Source: Lachnospiraceae bacterium (lineage in GTDB: Bacteria > Bacillota > Clostridia > Lachnospirales > Lachnospiraceae). From it: a stretch of 64,000 nucleotides of DNA. The notes beneath the pieces were generated by a model. The model was given only the letters and a program-made list of their open reading frames with translations. It was not told the DNA's origin and did not search any database. The stretch is taken from assembly GCA_022845895.1 (NCBI GenBank), contig AP025573.1:1274501-1338500 (forward strand), in the 5' to 3' direction. The translations under genes were made by a program, and so were the position numbers. Below are positions 36,375-46,056 of the stretch, piece by piece; position 1 is the stretch's first letter, and every line of letters begins with the position of its first letter.

Positions 36375-36417
36375 GCATATAAAAGGAAGAGGCAAAGCGG
36401 CGTATCGGTAAAAAACT

Positions 36418-36445
36418 TTGTTTCCGGTGTGAATTATGATATAAT
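36418..36445 (+). promoter_or_regulatory. Promoter for the iorAB operon
   Basis: TTGTTT (36418-36423) and a perfect TATAAT (36440-36445) are separated by 16 bp, about 39 bases upstream of iorA. Confidence 0.55.
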
Positions 36446-36483
36446 TTTAAATTATAAATATATACCAAAGGAGATACATAATA

Positions 36484-38289
36484 ATGGCGAAAGAATTGCT
36501 GATGGGTAATGAAGCGATAGGCCTCGGGGCTATCCACGCCGGTGTAAGGCTCGTATCCGGCTATCCGGGTACGCCGTCTACGGAGATTCTGGAGACCGTA
36601 GCACAACATAACGACGGCGGCAGGATCCATGTGGAGTGGTCCGTCAATGAAAAGGCCGCGCTTGAGGTGGCGGCAGGCGGCGCATACGCAGGAGCGAGGA
36701 CGATGGTTACGATGAAGCAGGTAGGGCTCAATGTTGCATCCGATCCGCTTATGAGCCTTGCATACGTCGGAGTAAAAGGAGGTATGGTCATCGTGGCTGC
36801 AGATGATCCCGGGCCCATATCCTCACAGACGGAACAGGACACGAGGTGCTTTGCTGCATTCGCCAAGCTGCCGGTATTCGATCCGTCATCTCCGGAGGAA
36901 GCATACGAGATGGTAGGGGAAGCCTTTGCATATTCTGAGCAATACGGCACTCCTGTCCTGCTCCGTCCGACGACCCGCGTCTGTCACGGCTGTGCCACGG
37001 TGGATCTCGGTGAAGCTGCGGCAGAGAGGGAGCCGGAAGGATTTGTCAAGGATACGGGACGGTGGGTCATATTCCCCCGTCTGTCCTACCAGAACCATAT
37101 CAAGATTGAGGAGAGGAATGTAGAACTTTCACACCTGTTTTCTACTTGCAGATACAATACGGTAGAGGGGAAGGGCGACTTGAAAAAGGGCGTGGCGGCA
37201 GGCGGCATAAGCTATGCCTATGTGAAGGAATCGCTGCCCGGGGAAGTAAAGCTTCTGAAGATCGGCACGCCGCATCCTTTTCCAGAAACGCTGGCCGTGG
37301 AGTTTATGAGAGGGCTTGAGGAAGTGCTCGTCCTTGAGGAGCTGGACCCTGTCATTGAAAAGGAGCTGCTGCGAATTGCAGGCAAGTACCACCTTCCGGT
37401 GACGATAAGAGGCAAGCTTACCCATGATACGAAAAATGCCGGGGAAAACAGCGTTGAAAGCGTAAGAGGAGACCTGGGAAGGTTCCTGCCTGAATACGAG
37501 GAGCTGGCGGCAGGTGACGCGGACAGGACGGAAGAAGCACTGCCGCTTCCTGTCAGACCTCCTGTTCTCTGTGCGGGATGCCCGCACCGGGCGTCCTTCT
37601 ATGCGGTCAAGCAGGCGGCGAAAGGACGCAAGGCTGTATACTCAGGAGACATCGGCTGCTATACGCTGGGCAATTCAAAGCCGTTAGATATGGTAGACAC
37701 GTGCCTGTGCATGGGGGCGGATGTGACGATTGCACAGGGACTGCATATCATCGAGCCTGACGCGGTAAACTTTGCATTTATCGGCGACTCGACCTTCTTT
37801 GCCTCCGGGATGACCGGCGTGGTGAATGCGGTATATAACCAGACAGACATCATACTCGTCGTTCTGGATAATTCTACTACGGCCATGACAGGCCATCAGC
37901 CGCACCCGGGGACCGGAAAGACGATGATGGGCGATGTGGTTTCTAAAATCAGTATCGAAAAGATTCTGGAGGCAGTCGGTGTAGGCCGGATTGTCAATGC
38001 GGATCCGCTAAATCTTCCGGAAGCAGTTGGCGCGGTGAAGGAAGTGATGGATGAAAAGGGAGTGCGGGCGGTCATCTTCAAGTCTCCGTGCATCGCGGTT
38101 GCAAAACCGGCAGCACGGTATGAGGTGAAGGAAGAAGCATGTACGCTGTGCAGGCAGTGCATCCGTGAGCTTGGCTGTCCGGCAATTGTCAGGACTGACG
38201 GGAACATATCTATAGAACCGTCTCTTTGCACCGGATGCGGCCTCTGTGCCCAAGTGTGTAAGTTCCAGGCCATACAGGAGGTGGAGTAA
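36484..38289 (+). CDS. iorA: Indolepyruvate:ferredoxin oxidoreductase, alpha subunit
   Basis: The subunit oxidatively decarboxylates aryl pyruvates to aryl-acetyl-CoA, reducing ferredoxin. The 601 residues carry an N-terminal pyruvate-binding domain (GNEAIGLGAIHAGVRLVSGYPGTPSTEI), a thiamine-diphosphate domain with G-D-I-G-C-Y-T-L-G and G-D-S-T-F-F-A-S-G, and at the C-terminus two cysteine clusters (C-T-L-C-R-Q-C and C-T-G-C-G-L-C-A-Q-V-C) for two 4Fe-4S centres. The beta subunit gene follows after one base. Confidence 0.94.
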   Translation: MAKELLMGNEAIGLGAIHAGVRLVSGYPGTPSTEILETVAQHNDGGRIHVEWSVNEKAALEVAAGGAYAGARTMVTMKQVGLNVASDPLMSLAYVGVKGGMVIVAADDPGPISSQTEQDTRCFAAFAKLPVFDPSSPEEAYEMVGEAFAYSEQYGTPVLLRPTTRVCHGCATVDLGEAAAEREPEGFVKDTGRWVIFPRLSYQNHIKIEERNVELSHLFSTCRYNTVEGKGDLKKGVAAGGISYAYVKESLPGEVKLLKIGTPHPFPETLAVEFMRGLEEVLVLEELDPVIEKELLRIAGKYHLPVTIRGKLTHDTKNAGENSVESVRGDLGRFLPEYEELAAGDADRTEEALPLPVRPPVLCAGCPHRASFYAVKQAAKGRKAVYSGDIGCYTLGNSKPLDMVDTCLCMGADVTIAQGLHIIEPDAVNFAFIGDSTFFASGMTGVVNAVYNQTDIILVVLDNSTTAMTGHQPHPGTGKTMMGDVVSKISIEKILEAVGVGRIVNADPLNLPEAVGAVKEVMDEKGVRAVIFKSPCIAVAKPAARYEVKEEACTLCRQCIRELGCPAIVRTDGNISIEPSLCTGCGLCAQVCKFQAIQEVE

Positions 38290-38290
38290 G

Positions 38291-38875
38291 ATGAATAAGA
38301 ATTGTCTGCTTTGCGGTGTCGGAGGACAGGGCGTCGTCCTTGCCTCCAAACTGATTGCATATGCAGCTATGGATAAAGGGTATGACGTGCGGACGACCGA
38401 GACGATCGGCATGGCACAGAGGGGAGGCTCTGTCGTGAGCCATGTGCGTATGGGAAAGCATATCCATTCTCCGCTCATACCGTTTGGGAGCGCGGATGTC
38501 ATCCTGGCGTTTGAACCGGCGGAGGCAGTGAGGAACCTTCCTTACCTGAGGGAAGGCGGCGTGGTCGTCGTCAATAAGAAGGCGGTGAAGCCGGTGACTG
38601 CCACGTTGAATGACAGCAGCTATGACGGGAAAGAGATGCTGCGCTATCTGGAAGAGCATGTCAGCCGTCTCTGTATCGTGGACGGCACAGAACTGTGCAA
38701 TAAAGCAGGCTCCGCGAAAGTGCTCAACGTAACGCTTCTCGGCGTGGCTGTCGCAAGCGGGGCGTTGGATATCACTCTGAGCGATATGGAAGCGGAGATT
38801 CAGAAACGTGTGAAGCCACAGTTCGTTGCCATGAACATGAAAGCGCTGTCTCTCGGAGCAGAGGCGGCACGGTGA
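38291..38875 (+). CDS. iorB: Indolepyruvate:ferredoxin oxidoreductase, beta subunit
   Basis: The 194-residue gamma-type 2-oxoacid oxidoreductase domain partners with IorA. The N-terminus N-C-L-L-C-G-V-G-G-Q-G-V-V-L-A-S-K (about 4-20) and E-T-I-G-M-A-Q-R-G-G are typical. I chose the ATG at 38291 because AGGAGG ends the preceding gene seven bases or more before it; an in-frame start 15 codons earlier lies wholly within iorA. Confidence 0.93.
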   Translation: MNKNCLLCGVGGQGVVLASKLIAYAAMDKGYDVRTTETIGMAQRGGSVVSHVRMGKHIHSPLIPFGSADVILAFEPAEAVRNLPYLREGGVVVVNKKAVKPVTATLNDSSYDGKEMLRYLEEHVSRLCIVDGTELCNKAGSAKVLNVTLLGVAVASGALDITLSDMEAEIQKRVKPQFVAMNMKALSLGAEAAR

Positions 38876-38923
38876 GAGAGAGAATACATCGAAGGCCGGG
38901 AAACCGGAGAAAGGGTTTTAGAA

Positions 38924-40156
38924 ATGCAGATGACAGAATTACAGTTCAGGCTCATTAAGGAGAACTTGAAATTATTGACCTCCAAGCCTTGCTTCTATAA
39001 AGATAAGCTGGACGAGATCGACATCGGGTCGATACAGTCTCAGGAAGACTTTGAAACCCTTCCGTTCACGTGGAAAGGTGATCTTAGGGAGGCATACCCC
39101 CTTGGTCTTCAGGCAGTGCCGGATGAGGAGATCGTAAGAATCCACTCTTCTTCGGGGACGACGGGAACACCCATAATTATCCCATATACGCAGAAGGATG
39201 TGGACGACTGGGCGAAGATGTTCGCCAGATGTTACGAGATGGCGGGCATCACGGCGCTGGACCGCATACATATCACGCCCGGTTACGGGCTGTGGACGGC
39301 AGGGATCGGCTTCCAGCTCGGCGCAGAATGGCTCGGAGCAATGACGATTCCGATGGGACCCGGCAATACGGATAAGCAGCTCCGTATGATGCGCGACATG
39401 AAGTCTACGGTCCTCTGCGCCACTTCCTCCTATGCGCTGCTTCTGGCGGAGGAGATCGCGAAAAGAGATATGACAGACAAGATATACCTTAAGAAGGGCG
39501 TCATCGGTTCCGAACGGTGGGGCGCGAAGATGAGAAGGCGGATTGCCGATGAGCTCGGCGTGCAGCTCTATGACATATACGGGCTTACGGAAGTGTACGG
39601 TCCCGGCATCGCCATGAGCTGCGACTGTGAGTGCGGCATGCATTACTGGGATGATTATGTATATTTTGAGATTGTGGACCCGAAGACCGGGAAGAATGTT
39701 CCGGACGGGGAGATAGGAGAGCTCGTCATCACGACGCTGCGCAAGCAGGGGGCGCCGCTCATCCGCTATAGAACCCATGATCTGACGAGGTTCATACCGG
39801 GAGACTGTCCGTGCGGTTCCAGATATCCGAGAATCGACACGCTGATTGGGCGTACGGATGACATGGTAAAGGTGAAAGGCGTGAATATCTTCCCGAGCCA
39901 GATCGAGGATATGCTCAAAGGCGTCAAGGAGGCATCCAGCGAGTATCAGTTCATGCTCGACCACTTGAACGGCAAAGATGTGTGTACGCTGTTCGTGGAA
40001 GTGAATGGAGGCGTGGAGCTCAAAGAAGCCGCAAAGGTGATTCAGAAGGAATTCAAAGAAAAGATAGGTATCACTACGAATGTGAAACCGGTGGCAATCG
40101 GCGACCTTCCACGCAGCGAGAAGAAGTCGACGAGAATATTCGACAACCGGTATTAG
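38924..40156 (+). CDS. paaK: Phenylacetate-CoA ligase (AMP-forming)
   Basis: The 410-residue adenylate-forming enzyme activates phenylacetate or related aryl acids with ATP and CoA. It has the P-loop-like S-S-S-G-T-T-G-T-P (about 76-84), Y-G-L-T-E-V-Y near 222-228 and the C-terminal P-R-x-x-K-S-T-R. It lies 48 bases after iorB, so arylpyruvate oxidation and aryl-CoA chemistry appear to be linked here. The direction in the cell (making or using aryl acids) is not evident. Confidence 0.85.
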   Translation: MQMTELQFRLIKENLKLLTSKPCFYKDKLDEIDIGSIQSQEDFETLPFTWKGDLREAYPLGLQAVPDEEIVRIHSSSGTTGTPIIIPYTQKDVDDWAKMFARCYEMAGITALDRIHITPGYGLWTAGIGFQLGAEWLGAMTIPMGPGNTDKQLRMMRDMKSTVLCATSSYALLLAEEIAKRDMTDKIYLKKGVIGSERWGAKMRRRIADELGVQLYDIYGLTEVYGPGIAMSCDCECGMHYWDDYVYFEIVDPKTGKNVPDGEIGELVITTLRKQGAPLIRYRTHDLTRFIPGDCPCGSRYPRIDTLIGRTDDMVKVKGVNIFPSQIEDMLKGVKEASSEYQFMLDHLNGKDVCTLFVEVNGGVELKEAAKVIQKEFKEKIGITTNVKPVAIGDLPRSEKKSTRIFDNRY

Positions 40157-40165
40157 GAGGGGAAG

Positions 40166-40936
40166 ATGCGTTTTCGACCATGTATCGATATACATAACGG
40201 CAAAGTGAAGCAGATTATCGGCGGGAGCCTGACAGACGAACAGGACTGCGCCAGGGAAAACTTCTCCTCCGCATGCGGGGCGGCGTATTATGCAGACCTG
40301 TATCAAAGAGACGGCCTTAAGGGAGGTCATGTCATACTCCTGAACCCCGCATCGTCGGAACACTACGGGGCGACCAGGGCACAGGCGCTTGAGGCTCTGA
40401 CCGCTTATCCGGACGGCCTGCAGATCGGGGGCGGCGTTACGGCGAAGAACGCAGAGGATTATATCGCGCATGGGGCGAGCCATGTCATCGTAACGTCCTA
40501 TGTGTTCCGGGACGGCGCGGTGCAGTGGGAGCGGCTCCGGGAGCTGGAGCGTGCCGCAGGCAGGGAACATCTGGTCATCGATCTGAGCTGCCGCAGGAAG
40601 GACGGGGCATATTTTATCGTGACAGACCGGTGGCAGAAGTTCACGGATGTGGAACTGACGCCCTGCGTTCTGGATGAGATAGCCGGGTACTGCGATGAAT
40701 TTCTTGTGCACGGAGTGGATGTGGAAGGGCGTGTTTCCGGTATGGAAGAAGAGCTGGTACGTATGCTCGGGAGCTTTAAGGGAATTCCGGTGACATATGC
40801 GGGGGGCATCGGAAGCCTTGAAGATCTGGAGCATTTCCGGGAGGTGTCAGGCGGCGGCGTGGACTTTACAATAGGAAGCGCCCTGGATCTGTTCGGCGGA
40901 ACTGTGCCGTATGACACGGTGAAGCGATACAGATGA
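40166..40936 (+). CDS. hisA: Phosphoribosylformimino-AICAR ribotide isomerase, eukaryotic-type HisA
   Basis: The enzyme catalyses the Amadori rearrangement of histidine synthesis. The 256-residue barrel resembles yeast His6 rather than ordinary bacterial HisA: F-R-P-C-I-D-I-H-N-G-K-V-K-Q-I near the start, L-Q-I-G-G-G-V, V-I-V-T-S-Y-V-F, V-I-D-L-S-C-R, W-Q-K-F-T-D, F-L-V-H-G-V-D-V-E-G, Y-A-G-G-I and F-T-I-G-S-A-L-D-L-F-G-G. The gene starts nine bases after paaK, outside any his operon. Other his genes are not in the window. Confidence 0.88.
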   Translation: MRFRPCIDIHNGKVKQIIGGSLTDEQDCARENFSSACGAAYYADLYQRDGLKGGHVILLNPASSEHYGATRAQALEALTAYPDGLQIGGGVTAKNAEDYIAHGASHVIVTSYVFRDGAVQWERLRELERAAGREHLVIDLSCRRKDGAYFIVTDRWQKFTDVELTPCVLDEIAGYCDEFLVHGVDVEGRVSGMEEELVRMLGSFKGIPVTYAGGIGSLEDLEHFREVSGGGVDFTIGSALDLFGGTVPYDTVKRYR

Positions 40937-40973
40937 CGAGTAATTAACAGTTTGTGAACTCTTTATAAACGGG

Positions 40974-41002
40974 TTGAATTGGAGTTTGTATAGTGCTAGA
41001 AT
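40974..41002 (+). promoter_or_regulatory. Promoter for secA
   Basis: TTGAAT (40974-40979) and TAGAAT (40997-41002) are separated by 17 bp, about 43 bases before the start codon. Confidence 0.6.
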
Positions 41003-41044
41003 GAGGGATAGAGTAAATTTACGGACAAGGAGTAAACACGCAGT

Positions 41045-43609
41045 ATGGGTTTAATACAGAAAATATTTGGAACGCACAGCGAGAACGAGCTGAAGAGAAT
41101 CTATCCGATAGCAGACGCTATCGAGGCGCTGGAGCCTGAGATACAGAAGCTCACAGACAGCGAGCTGAAAGATAAGACACGGGAATTCAAAGAGAGGCTG
41201 AAGGAAGGAAAGACGCTTGACGACATCCTTCCGGAGGCTTTTGCCGTTGTCAGGGAAGCCGCGGTCAGGACGCTTGGGATGAAGCACTACAGGGTGCAGC
41301 TCATCGGCGGCATTATACTGCATCAGGGGCGTATCGCAGAGATGAAGACAGGTGAAGGCAAGACGCTCGTGTCGACCCTGCCTGCATATCTGAACGCTCT
41401 GACCGGTGATGGCGTGCACATCGTCACGGTCAACGATTACCTGGCAAAGCGTGACGCCGAATGGATGGGACAGGTGCACGAATTCCTCGGACTGAAGGTC
41501 GGCGTCGTGCTCAACAGTATGGATAATGACGAGCGCCGGGACGCATATAACTGCGACATCACCTATGTGACGAACAATGAACTTGGATTTGATTATCTGA
41601 GAGACAATATGGTCATCTACAAGGAACAGCTTGTGCAGAGAGGACTTAAGTTTGCCATCATCGATGAGGTCGACTCCGTATTGATCGACGAGGCGAGGAC
41701 TCCGCTCATCATATCCGGGCAGAGCGGTAAATCCACGAAGCTGTATGAAGCCTGTGATATCCTGGCACGCCAGCTGGAACGAGGTGAGGCAAGCGGCGAG
41801 TTCTCCAAGATGAACGCAATCATGGGAGAGGACATCGAGGAGTCGGGAGACTTTATCGTCAATGAAAAAGAAAAGAATATCAACCTCACCGAAGACGGTG
41901 TGAAGAAGGTAGAGAAGTTTTTCCATATCGAGAACCTGGCGGATCCGGAGAATCTGGAAATCCAGCACAACATCATACTGGCGCTGCGGGCGCATAACCT
42001 GATGTTCCGCGACCAGGACTATGTGGTGAAGGAAGATCAGGTATTGATCGTAGATGAATTTACCGGCCGTATCATGCCGGGGCGCCGCTATTCGGACGGA
42101 CTTCATCAGGCCATCGAGGCGAAGGAGCACGTCAAGGTCAAGAGAGAGAGCAAGACGCTGGCGACGATCACGTTCCAGAACCTGTTCAACAAATTTGACA
42201 AGAAATCCGGTATGACAGGTACCGCCCTCACGGAAGAAAAAGAGTTCCGGGATATCTACGGCATGGACGTCGTGGAGATTCCTACGAATGTGGAAGTACA
42301 GAGGATCGATCTGGAAGATGCCGTGTACAAGACGCAGAAGGAGAAGTTCCGGGCCGTGTGCGACGAGATAGAAGCGGCGCACGCCAAGCACCAGCCGGTG
42401 CTCGTCGGCACGATTACGATCGAGACATCGGAGCTTCTGAGCAGCATGCTGAAAAAACGGGGCATCCCGCACAATGTGCTGAATGCGAAGTATCATGAGC
42501 AGGAGGCGGAGATCGTCGCACAGGCCGGTATCCATGACGCTGTGACGATAGCGACCAACATGGCAGGACGTGGTACGGACATCAAGCTGGACGACGAGGC
42601 GAGGGCTGCCGGGGGCCTGAAGATTATCGGTACGGAGCGGCATGAGGCGAGGCGTATCGACAATCAGCTGCGCGGACGTTCCGGACGTCAGGGCGATCCG
42701 GGAGAGTCCAGGTTCTACATCTCATTGGAGGACGATCTGATGCGCCTGTTCGGTTCGGAGAGGCTGATGAACGTATTTACGACGCTTGGCGTGGAAGACG
42801 GAGAACAGATAGAGCACAAGATGCTCTCCAACGCCATCGAGAAGGCGCAGCAGAAGATTGAGAGCAACAACTTCGGCATCCGTAAGAATCTGCTCGAATA
42901 TGACCAGGTCATGAATGAACAGAGAGAGATTATATATGAAGAGAGACGCCGCGTGCTGGATGGAGAGAATATGCGTGACTCCATCTTCCACATGATCAAC
43001 GATTATGTGGAGAACGTGGTGGACATGATCATCTCTGTGGACGACGAGCCTGAAGACTGGAATCTTCAGGAACTGAACATGACGATCCACAATGTAGTTC
43101 CGATGGAGCCTGTCACGGAAGAGGATATCAAGGATATAAGCCAGAAGGAATTGAAGCATATGCTCAAAGAGCGTGCGGTGAAGTCTTATGAGCTGAAAGA
43201 GACGGAATTCCCGGAACCGGAGCATCTGCGTGAAGTGGAGCGTGTCGTTCTGCTGAAGGTGATCGATGCCAAGTGGATGGACCACATCGACGATATGGAC
43301 CAGCTGCGCCAGGGAATCGGGCTGCAGGCATATGGGCAGAGGGATCCGAAGGTGGAATACAAGATGCTCGGATATGATATGTTCGGAGCGATGACAAAAA
43401 GCATTACCGAAGATACGATACGTACCCTGTTCCATGTGAGGATCGAACAGAAGGTGGAGCGGGAACAGGTAGCCAAGGTGACCGGCACGAACAAGGACGA
43501 GAGTGCGGTCCGCGGTCCGAAGCGGCGCGCGGAGAAGAAGGTGTATCCGAACGATCCGTGTCCGTGCGGGAGCGGCAAGAAGTATAAGCAGTGCTGCGGG
43601 CGCAAGTAA
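41045..43609 (+). CDS. secA: Preprotein translocase ATPase SecA
   Basis: SecA is the motor that drives Sec-dependent export through SecYEG. The 854 residues carry Walker A M-K-T-G-E-G-K-T (about 100-107), DEAD-type motif [34 protein letters not shown], and motif [15 protein letters not shown]. The zinc-binding SEC-C tail is [15 protein letters not shown]. It is immediately upstream of prfB, an order conserved in many Firmicutes. Confidence 0.97.
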   Translation: MGLIQKIFGTHSENELKRIYPIADAIEALEPEIQKLTDSELKDKTREFKERLKEGKTLDDILPEAFAVVREAAVRTLGMKHYRVQLIGGIILHQGRIAEMKTGEGKTLVSTLPAYLNALTGDGVHIVTVNDYLAKRDAEWMGQVHEFLGLKVGVVLNSMDNDERRDAYNCDITYVTNNELGFDYLRDNMVIYKEQLVQRGLKFAIIDEVDSVLIDEARTPLIISGQSGKSTKLYEACDILARQLERGEASGEFSKMNAIMGEDIEESGDFIVNEKEKNINLTEDGVKKVEKFFHIENLADPENLEIQHNIILALRAHNLMFRDQDYVVKEDQVLIVDEFTGRIMPGRRYSDGLHQAIEAKEHVKVKRESKTLATITFQNLFNKFDKKSGMTGTALTEEKEFRDIYGMDVVEIPTNVEVQRIDLEDAVYKTQKEKFRAVCDEIEAAHAKHQPVLVGTITIETSELLSSMLKKRGIPHNVLNAKYHEQEAEIVAQAGIHDAVTIATNMAGRGTDIKLDDEARAAGGLKIIGTERHEARRIDNQLRGRSGRQGDPGESRFYISLEDDLMRLFGSERLMNVFTTLGVEDGEQIEHKMLSNAIEKAQQKIESNNFGIRKNLLEYDQVMNEQREIIYEERRRVLDGENMRDSIFHMINDYVENVVDMIISVDDEPEDWNLQELNMTIHNVVPMEPVTEEDIKDISQKELKHMLKERAVKSYELKETEFPEPEHLREVERVVLLKVIDAKWMDHIDDMDQLRQGIGLQAYGQRDPKVEYKMLGYDMFGAMTKSITEDTIRTLFHVRIEQKVEREQVAKVTGTNKDESAVRGPKRRAEKKVYPNDPCPCGSGKKYKQCCGRK

Positions 43610-43629
43610 GAGAAGATATAGGAATATAA

Positions 43630-43682
43630 ATATTTAGAAATAAGAGATTAGAAAAGAGATTAGAAATAAGAGATTATATATA
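43630..43682 (+). repeat. Purine-rich imperfect tandem repeat in the prfB leader
   Basis: AGAGATTAGAAA-like units of about 12-14 bases recur roughly three times (AAGAGATTAGAAAA, AGAGATTAGAAATA, AGAGATTATATATA) just before the prfB Shine-Dalgarno. The stretch is nearly free of C and unlikely to be structured. Confidence 0.5.
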
Positions 43683-43697
43683 GAAAGAGGTGACAAC

Positions 43698-44805
43698 GTG
43701 GTTGAATTAGATGCATTTAAGAGTATCATGAATGCTTATGAAGAACCTCTTGCCGAGATGAGGGATTCACTTTGACGTCTCTGGCAAGGAGAAACGGATT
43801 GAAGAGCTGGAGAGGAAGATAGAAGAGCCGGGCTTCTGGGACAGACCGGAAGAATCGCAGCAGGTGATGAAGGAGCTCAAGGACCTGCAGGAGCTTGTGA
43901 AGACGATCCATGCATTGTATGACGGATATGAGGATATCAATCTGCTCATCGAGATGTCTTACGAGGAAAACGACGCCTCTGTAGTAAAAGAGATGGAAAC
44001 GGAGATTCAAAATTTTGAAGAGCTGTTCGAGGAGCTGCGGATCAGGACGCTCCTATCGGGAGAGTATGACGCGTGCAACGCGATCGTGACGATCCATGCC
44101 GGCGCCGGAGGGACGGAGTCGTGCGACTGGGCGGGCATGCTCTACCGCATGTACAGCCGTTTTGCAGAGCGCAAAGGCTACGCGGTGGAAGTGCTGGACT
44201 ATCTGGACGGCGATATCACAGGCATCAAGACGGTCACCTTCGAGGTCAGGGGCGAGAATGCCTACGGATATCTGAAGTCAGAGAAAGGGGTGCACCGTCT
44301 CGTGCGGATTTCTCCGTTCAATGCGGCCGGCAAGCGGCAGACTTCCTTTGCTTCTTGTGATGTGGTCCCCGACATCGAGGATGAGATCGACATCGAGATT
44401 GCGGACGAGGAGCTTAAGATAGACACGTACCGGGCGAGCGGTGCAGGCGGACAGCATGTCAACAAGACGTCCTCCGCCATCCGCATCACCCATCTGCCGA
44501 CAGGCATCGTCGTCCAGTGCCAGAACGAACGTTCCCAGCACTTCAACAAGGAGAAGGCGATGCAGATGCTGAAAGTCAAGCTGCAGCTTCTGAAGGAGCA
44601 GGAACAGGCGGAAAAGGTATCAGACATAAGGGGAGAGGTAAAAGAGATCGGCTTCGGCAACCAGATACGCTCTTATGTCATGCAGCCATACACTCTGGTG
44701 AAGGACCACCGCACCAGCGAGGAATGCAGTAATGTTACGGCAGTGCTGGACGGTAGCATCGATATGTTTATCAATGCATACCTGAAGCATTCGGCAAACA
44801 GCTAG
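43698..44805 (+). CDS. prfB: Peptide chain release factor 2, made through a programmed +1 frameshift
   Basis: RF2 recognises UGA and UAA. Translation starts at the GTG at 43698 (Shine-Dalgarno AGAGGTG) and reads 25 codons to CTT-TGA-C at 43770-43776. There ribosomes slip by one base and continue in the +1 frame (Asp-Val-Ser-Gly-Lys), as in most bacteria. AGGGA just upstream is the internal Shine-Dalgarno that aids slippage. The full product is about 368 residues with G-A-G-G-Q near 250 for peptide release. The frameshift is autoregulatory because RF2 itself ends translation at that UGA. A gene caller that ignores this will give a truncated start. Confidence 0.95.
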
Positions 44806-44817
44806 AGGGAGGAAGAT

Positions 44818-46038
44818 ATGGTAGATATAGCAGTTATGGGATATGGAACCGTCGGTTCCGGTGTCGTGGAAGTCGTCAATACGAACGGCGCCCGCATCAG
44901 CCAGAGGATCGGCGACGAGCTGAATATAAAGTATGTGCTGGATCTGAAGGAGTTTCCGGGCGATCCGGTGCAGGATAAGATTGTCCATGATTTCGAGACG
45001 ATTGTCAATGATGATGACATCAAGATCGTCGTGGAGGTCATGGGAGGGATCGAGCCCGCGTACACCTTTGTAAAGCGGTGCCTTCAGGCGGGAAAGAGCG
45101 TTGCCACGTCTAATAAGGCGCTTGTCGCAAAGCACGGCGCGGAGCTTCTGTCCATCGCGAAGGACCGGGGCATCAACTTCCTGTTCGAGGCGAGCGTGGG
45201 AGGAGGCATTCCGATCATCCGCCCGCTGAACTCTTCGCTGACGGCGGATGAGATCGAGGAGATTACCGGCATCCTGAACGGTACGACCAACTATATGATG
45301 ACAAAGATGTTCTATGAGGGGGCAGACTACGATGAAGTGCTGAAGGAGGCACAGGAGAACGGGTTCGCGGAGCGCAACCCGGAGGCGGACGTGGAGGGAT
45401 ATGACGCGTGCAGGAAGATAGCGATCCTGTCATCGCTCATCTCAGGGCAGCAGGTCGACTTTGAAGATATCTACTGTGAAGGCATCACGGAGATTACGGC
45501 GGAAGATATGAAGTATGCCAAGGCGATGGGGACGACGATCAAGCTTCTGGCGTCCAGCAAGCGGCGCGGCAACCGTCTGCACGCGATCGTGGCTCCGTGC
45601 ATGCTCTATCCTGGTCATCCGCTCTATAACGTGAACGGCGTATTCAATGCCATCTTCGTACACGGCAACGTGCTCGGCGATGCGATGTTCTACGGCAGCG
45701 GTGCAGGCAAGCTTCCGACTGCCAGCGCCGTGGTGGCTGATGTGGTGGACGCTGCAAAGCATCTGAACCGCAATATCATGACGATGTGGAAGCAGGATAA
45801 GCTTAAGCTGGAAGACAAGGCGGACGCCAAACGGCGCTTCTTCATCCGTATGAAGGGCGATGCACAGGAGATGCTGGCTGACCTCAAAGACTCCTTCGGT
45901 GATATAGAGATCATTCATGCAGACGGGCTGGACGATGAATTCGGGTTCATCACTCCTGTCATGATGGAAGGGGATTATGATACGAGGGCAAGGATATATA
46001 AAGATGAGATACTGCATATGATACGGATTCAAGAATAG
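44818..46038 (+). CDS. hom: Homoserine dehydrogenase
   Basis: The enzyme reduces aspartate semialdehyde to homoserine, the branch to threonine and methionine. The 406 residues contain the NAD(P)-binding motif G-Y-G-T-V-G-S-G (about 9-16), T-S-N-K-A-L-V-A near 98 and the catalytic-domain G-I-L-N-G-T-T-N-Y followed by E-A-D-V-x-G-Y-D-A. The C-terminal 70 residues (from about 335) look like the usual ACT domain for threonine feedback. The operon continues into the kinase-like gene and lysC. Confidence 0.94.
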   Translation: MVDIAVMGYGTVGSGVVEVVNTNGARISQRIGDELNIKYVLDLKEFPGDPVQDKIVHDFETIVNDDDIKIVVEVMGGIEPAYTFVKRCLQAGKSVATSNKALVAKHGAELLSIAKDRGINFLFEASVGGGIPIIRPLNSSLTADEIEEITGILNGTTNYMMTKMFYEGADYDEVLKEAQENGFAERNPEADVEGYDACRKIAILSSLISGQQVDFEDIYCEGITEITAEDMKYAKAMGTTIKLLASSKRRGNRLHAIVAPCMLYPGHPLYNVNGVFNAIFVHGNVLGDAMFYGSGAGKLPTASAVVADVVDAAKHLNRNIMTMWKQDKLKLEDKADAKRRFFIRMKGDAQEMLADLKDSFGDIEIIHADGLDDEFGFITPVMMEGDYDTRARIYKDEILHMIRIQE

Positions 46039-46056
46039 GGCGGACAGGGAGGTAGC

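Noticed and set aside
38972..42643. Very long minus-strand open frames opposite paaK, hisA and secA
   Set aside because: They cross several recognised plus-strand genes and have no coding features.
43773..43775. In-frame TGA in prfB as a second selenocysteine codon
   Set aside because: The context CTT-TGA-C with an internal Shine-Dalgarno and the continuing +1 frame is the classical RF2 frameshift.
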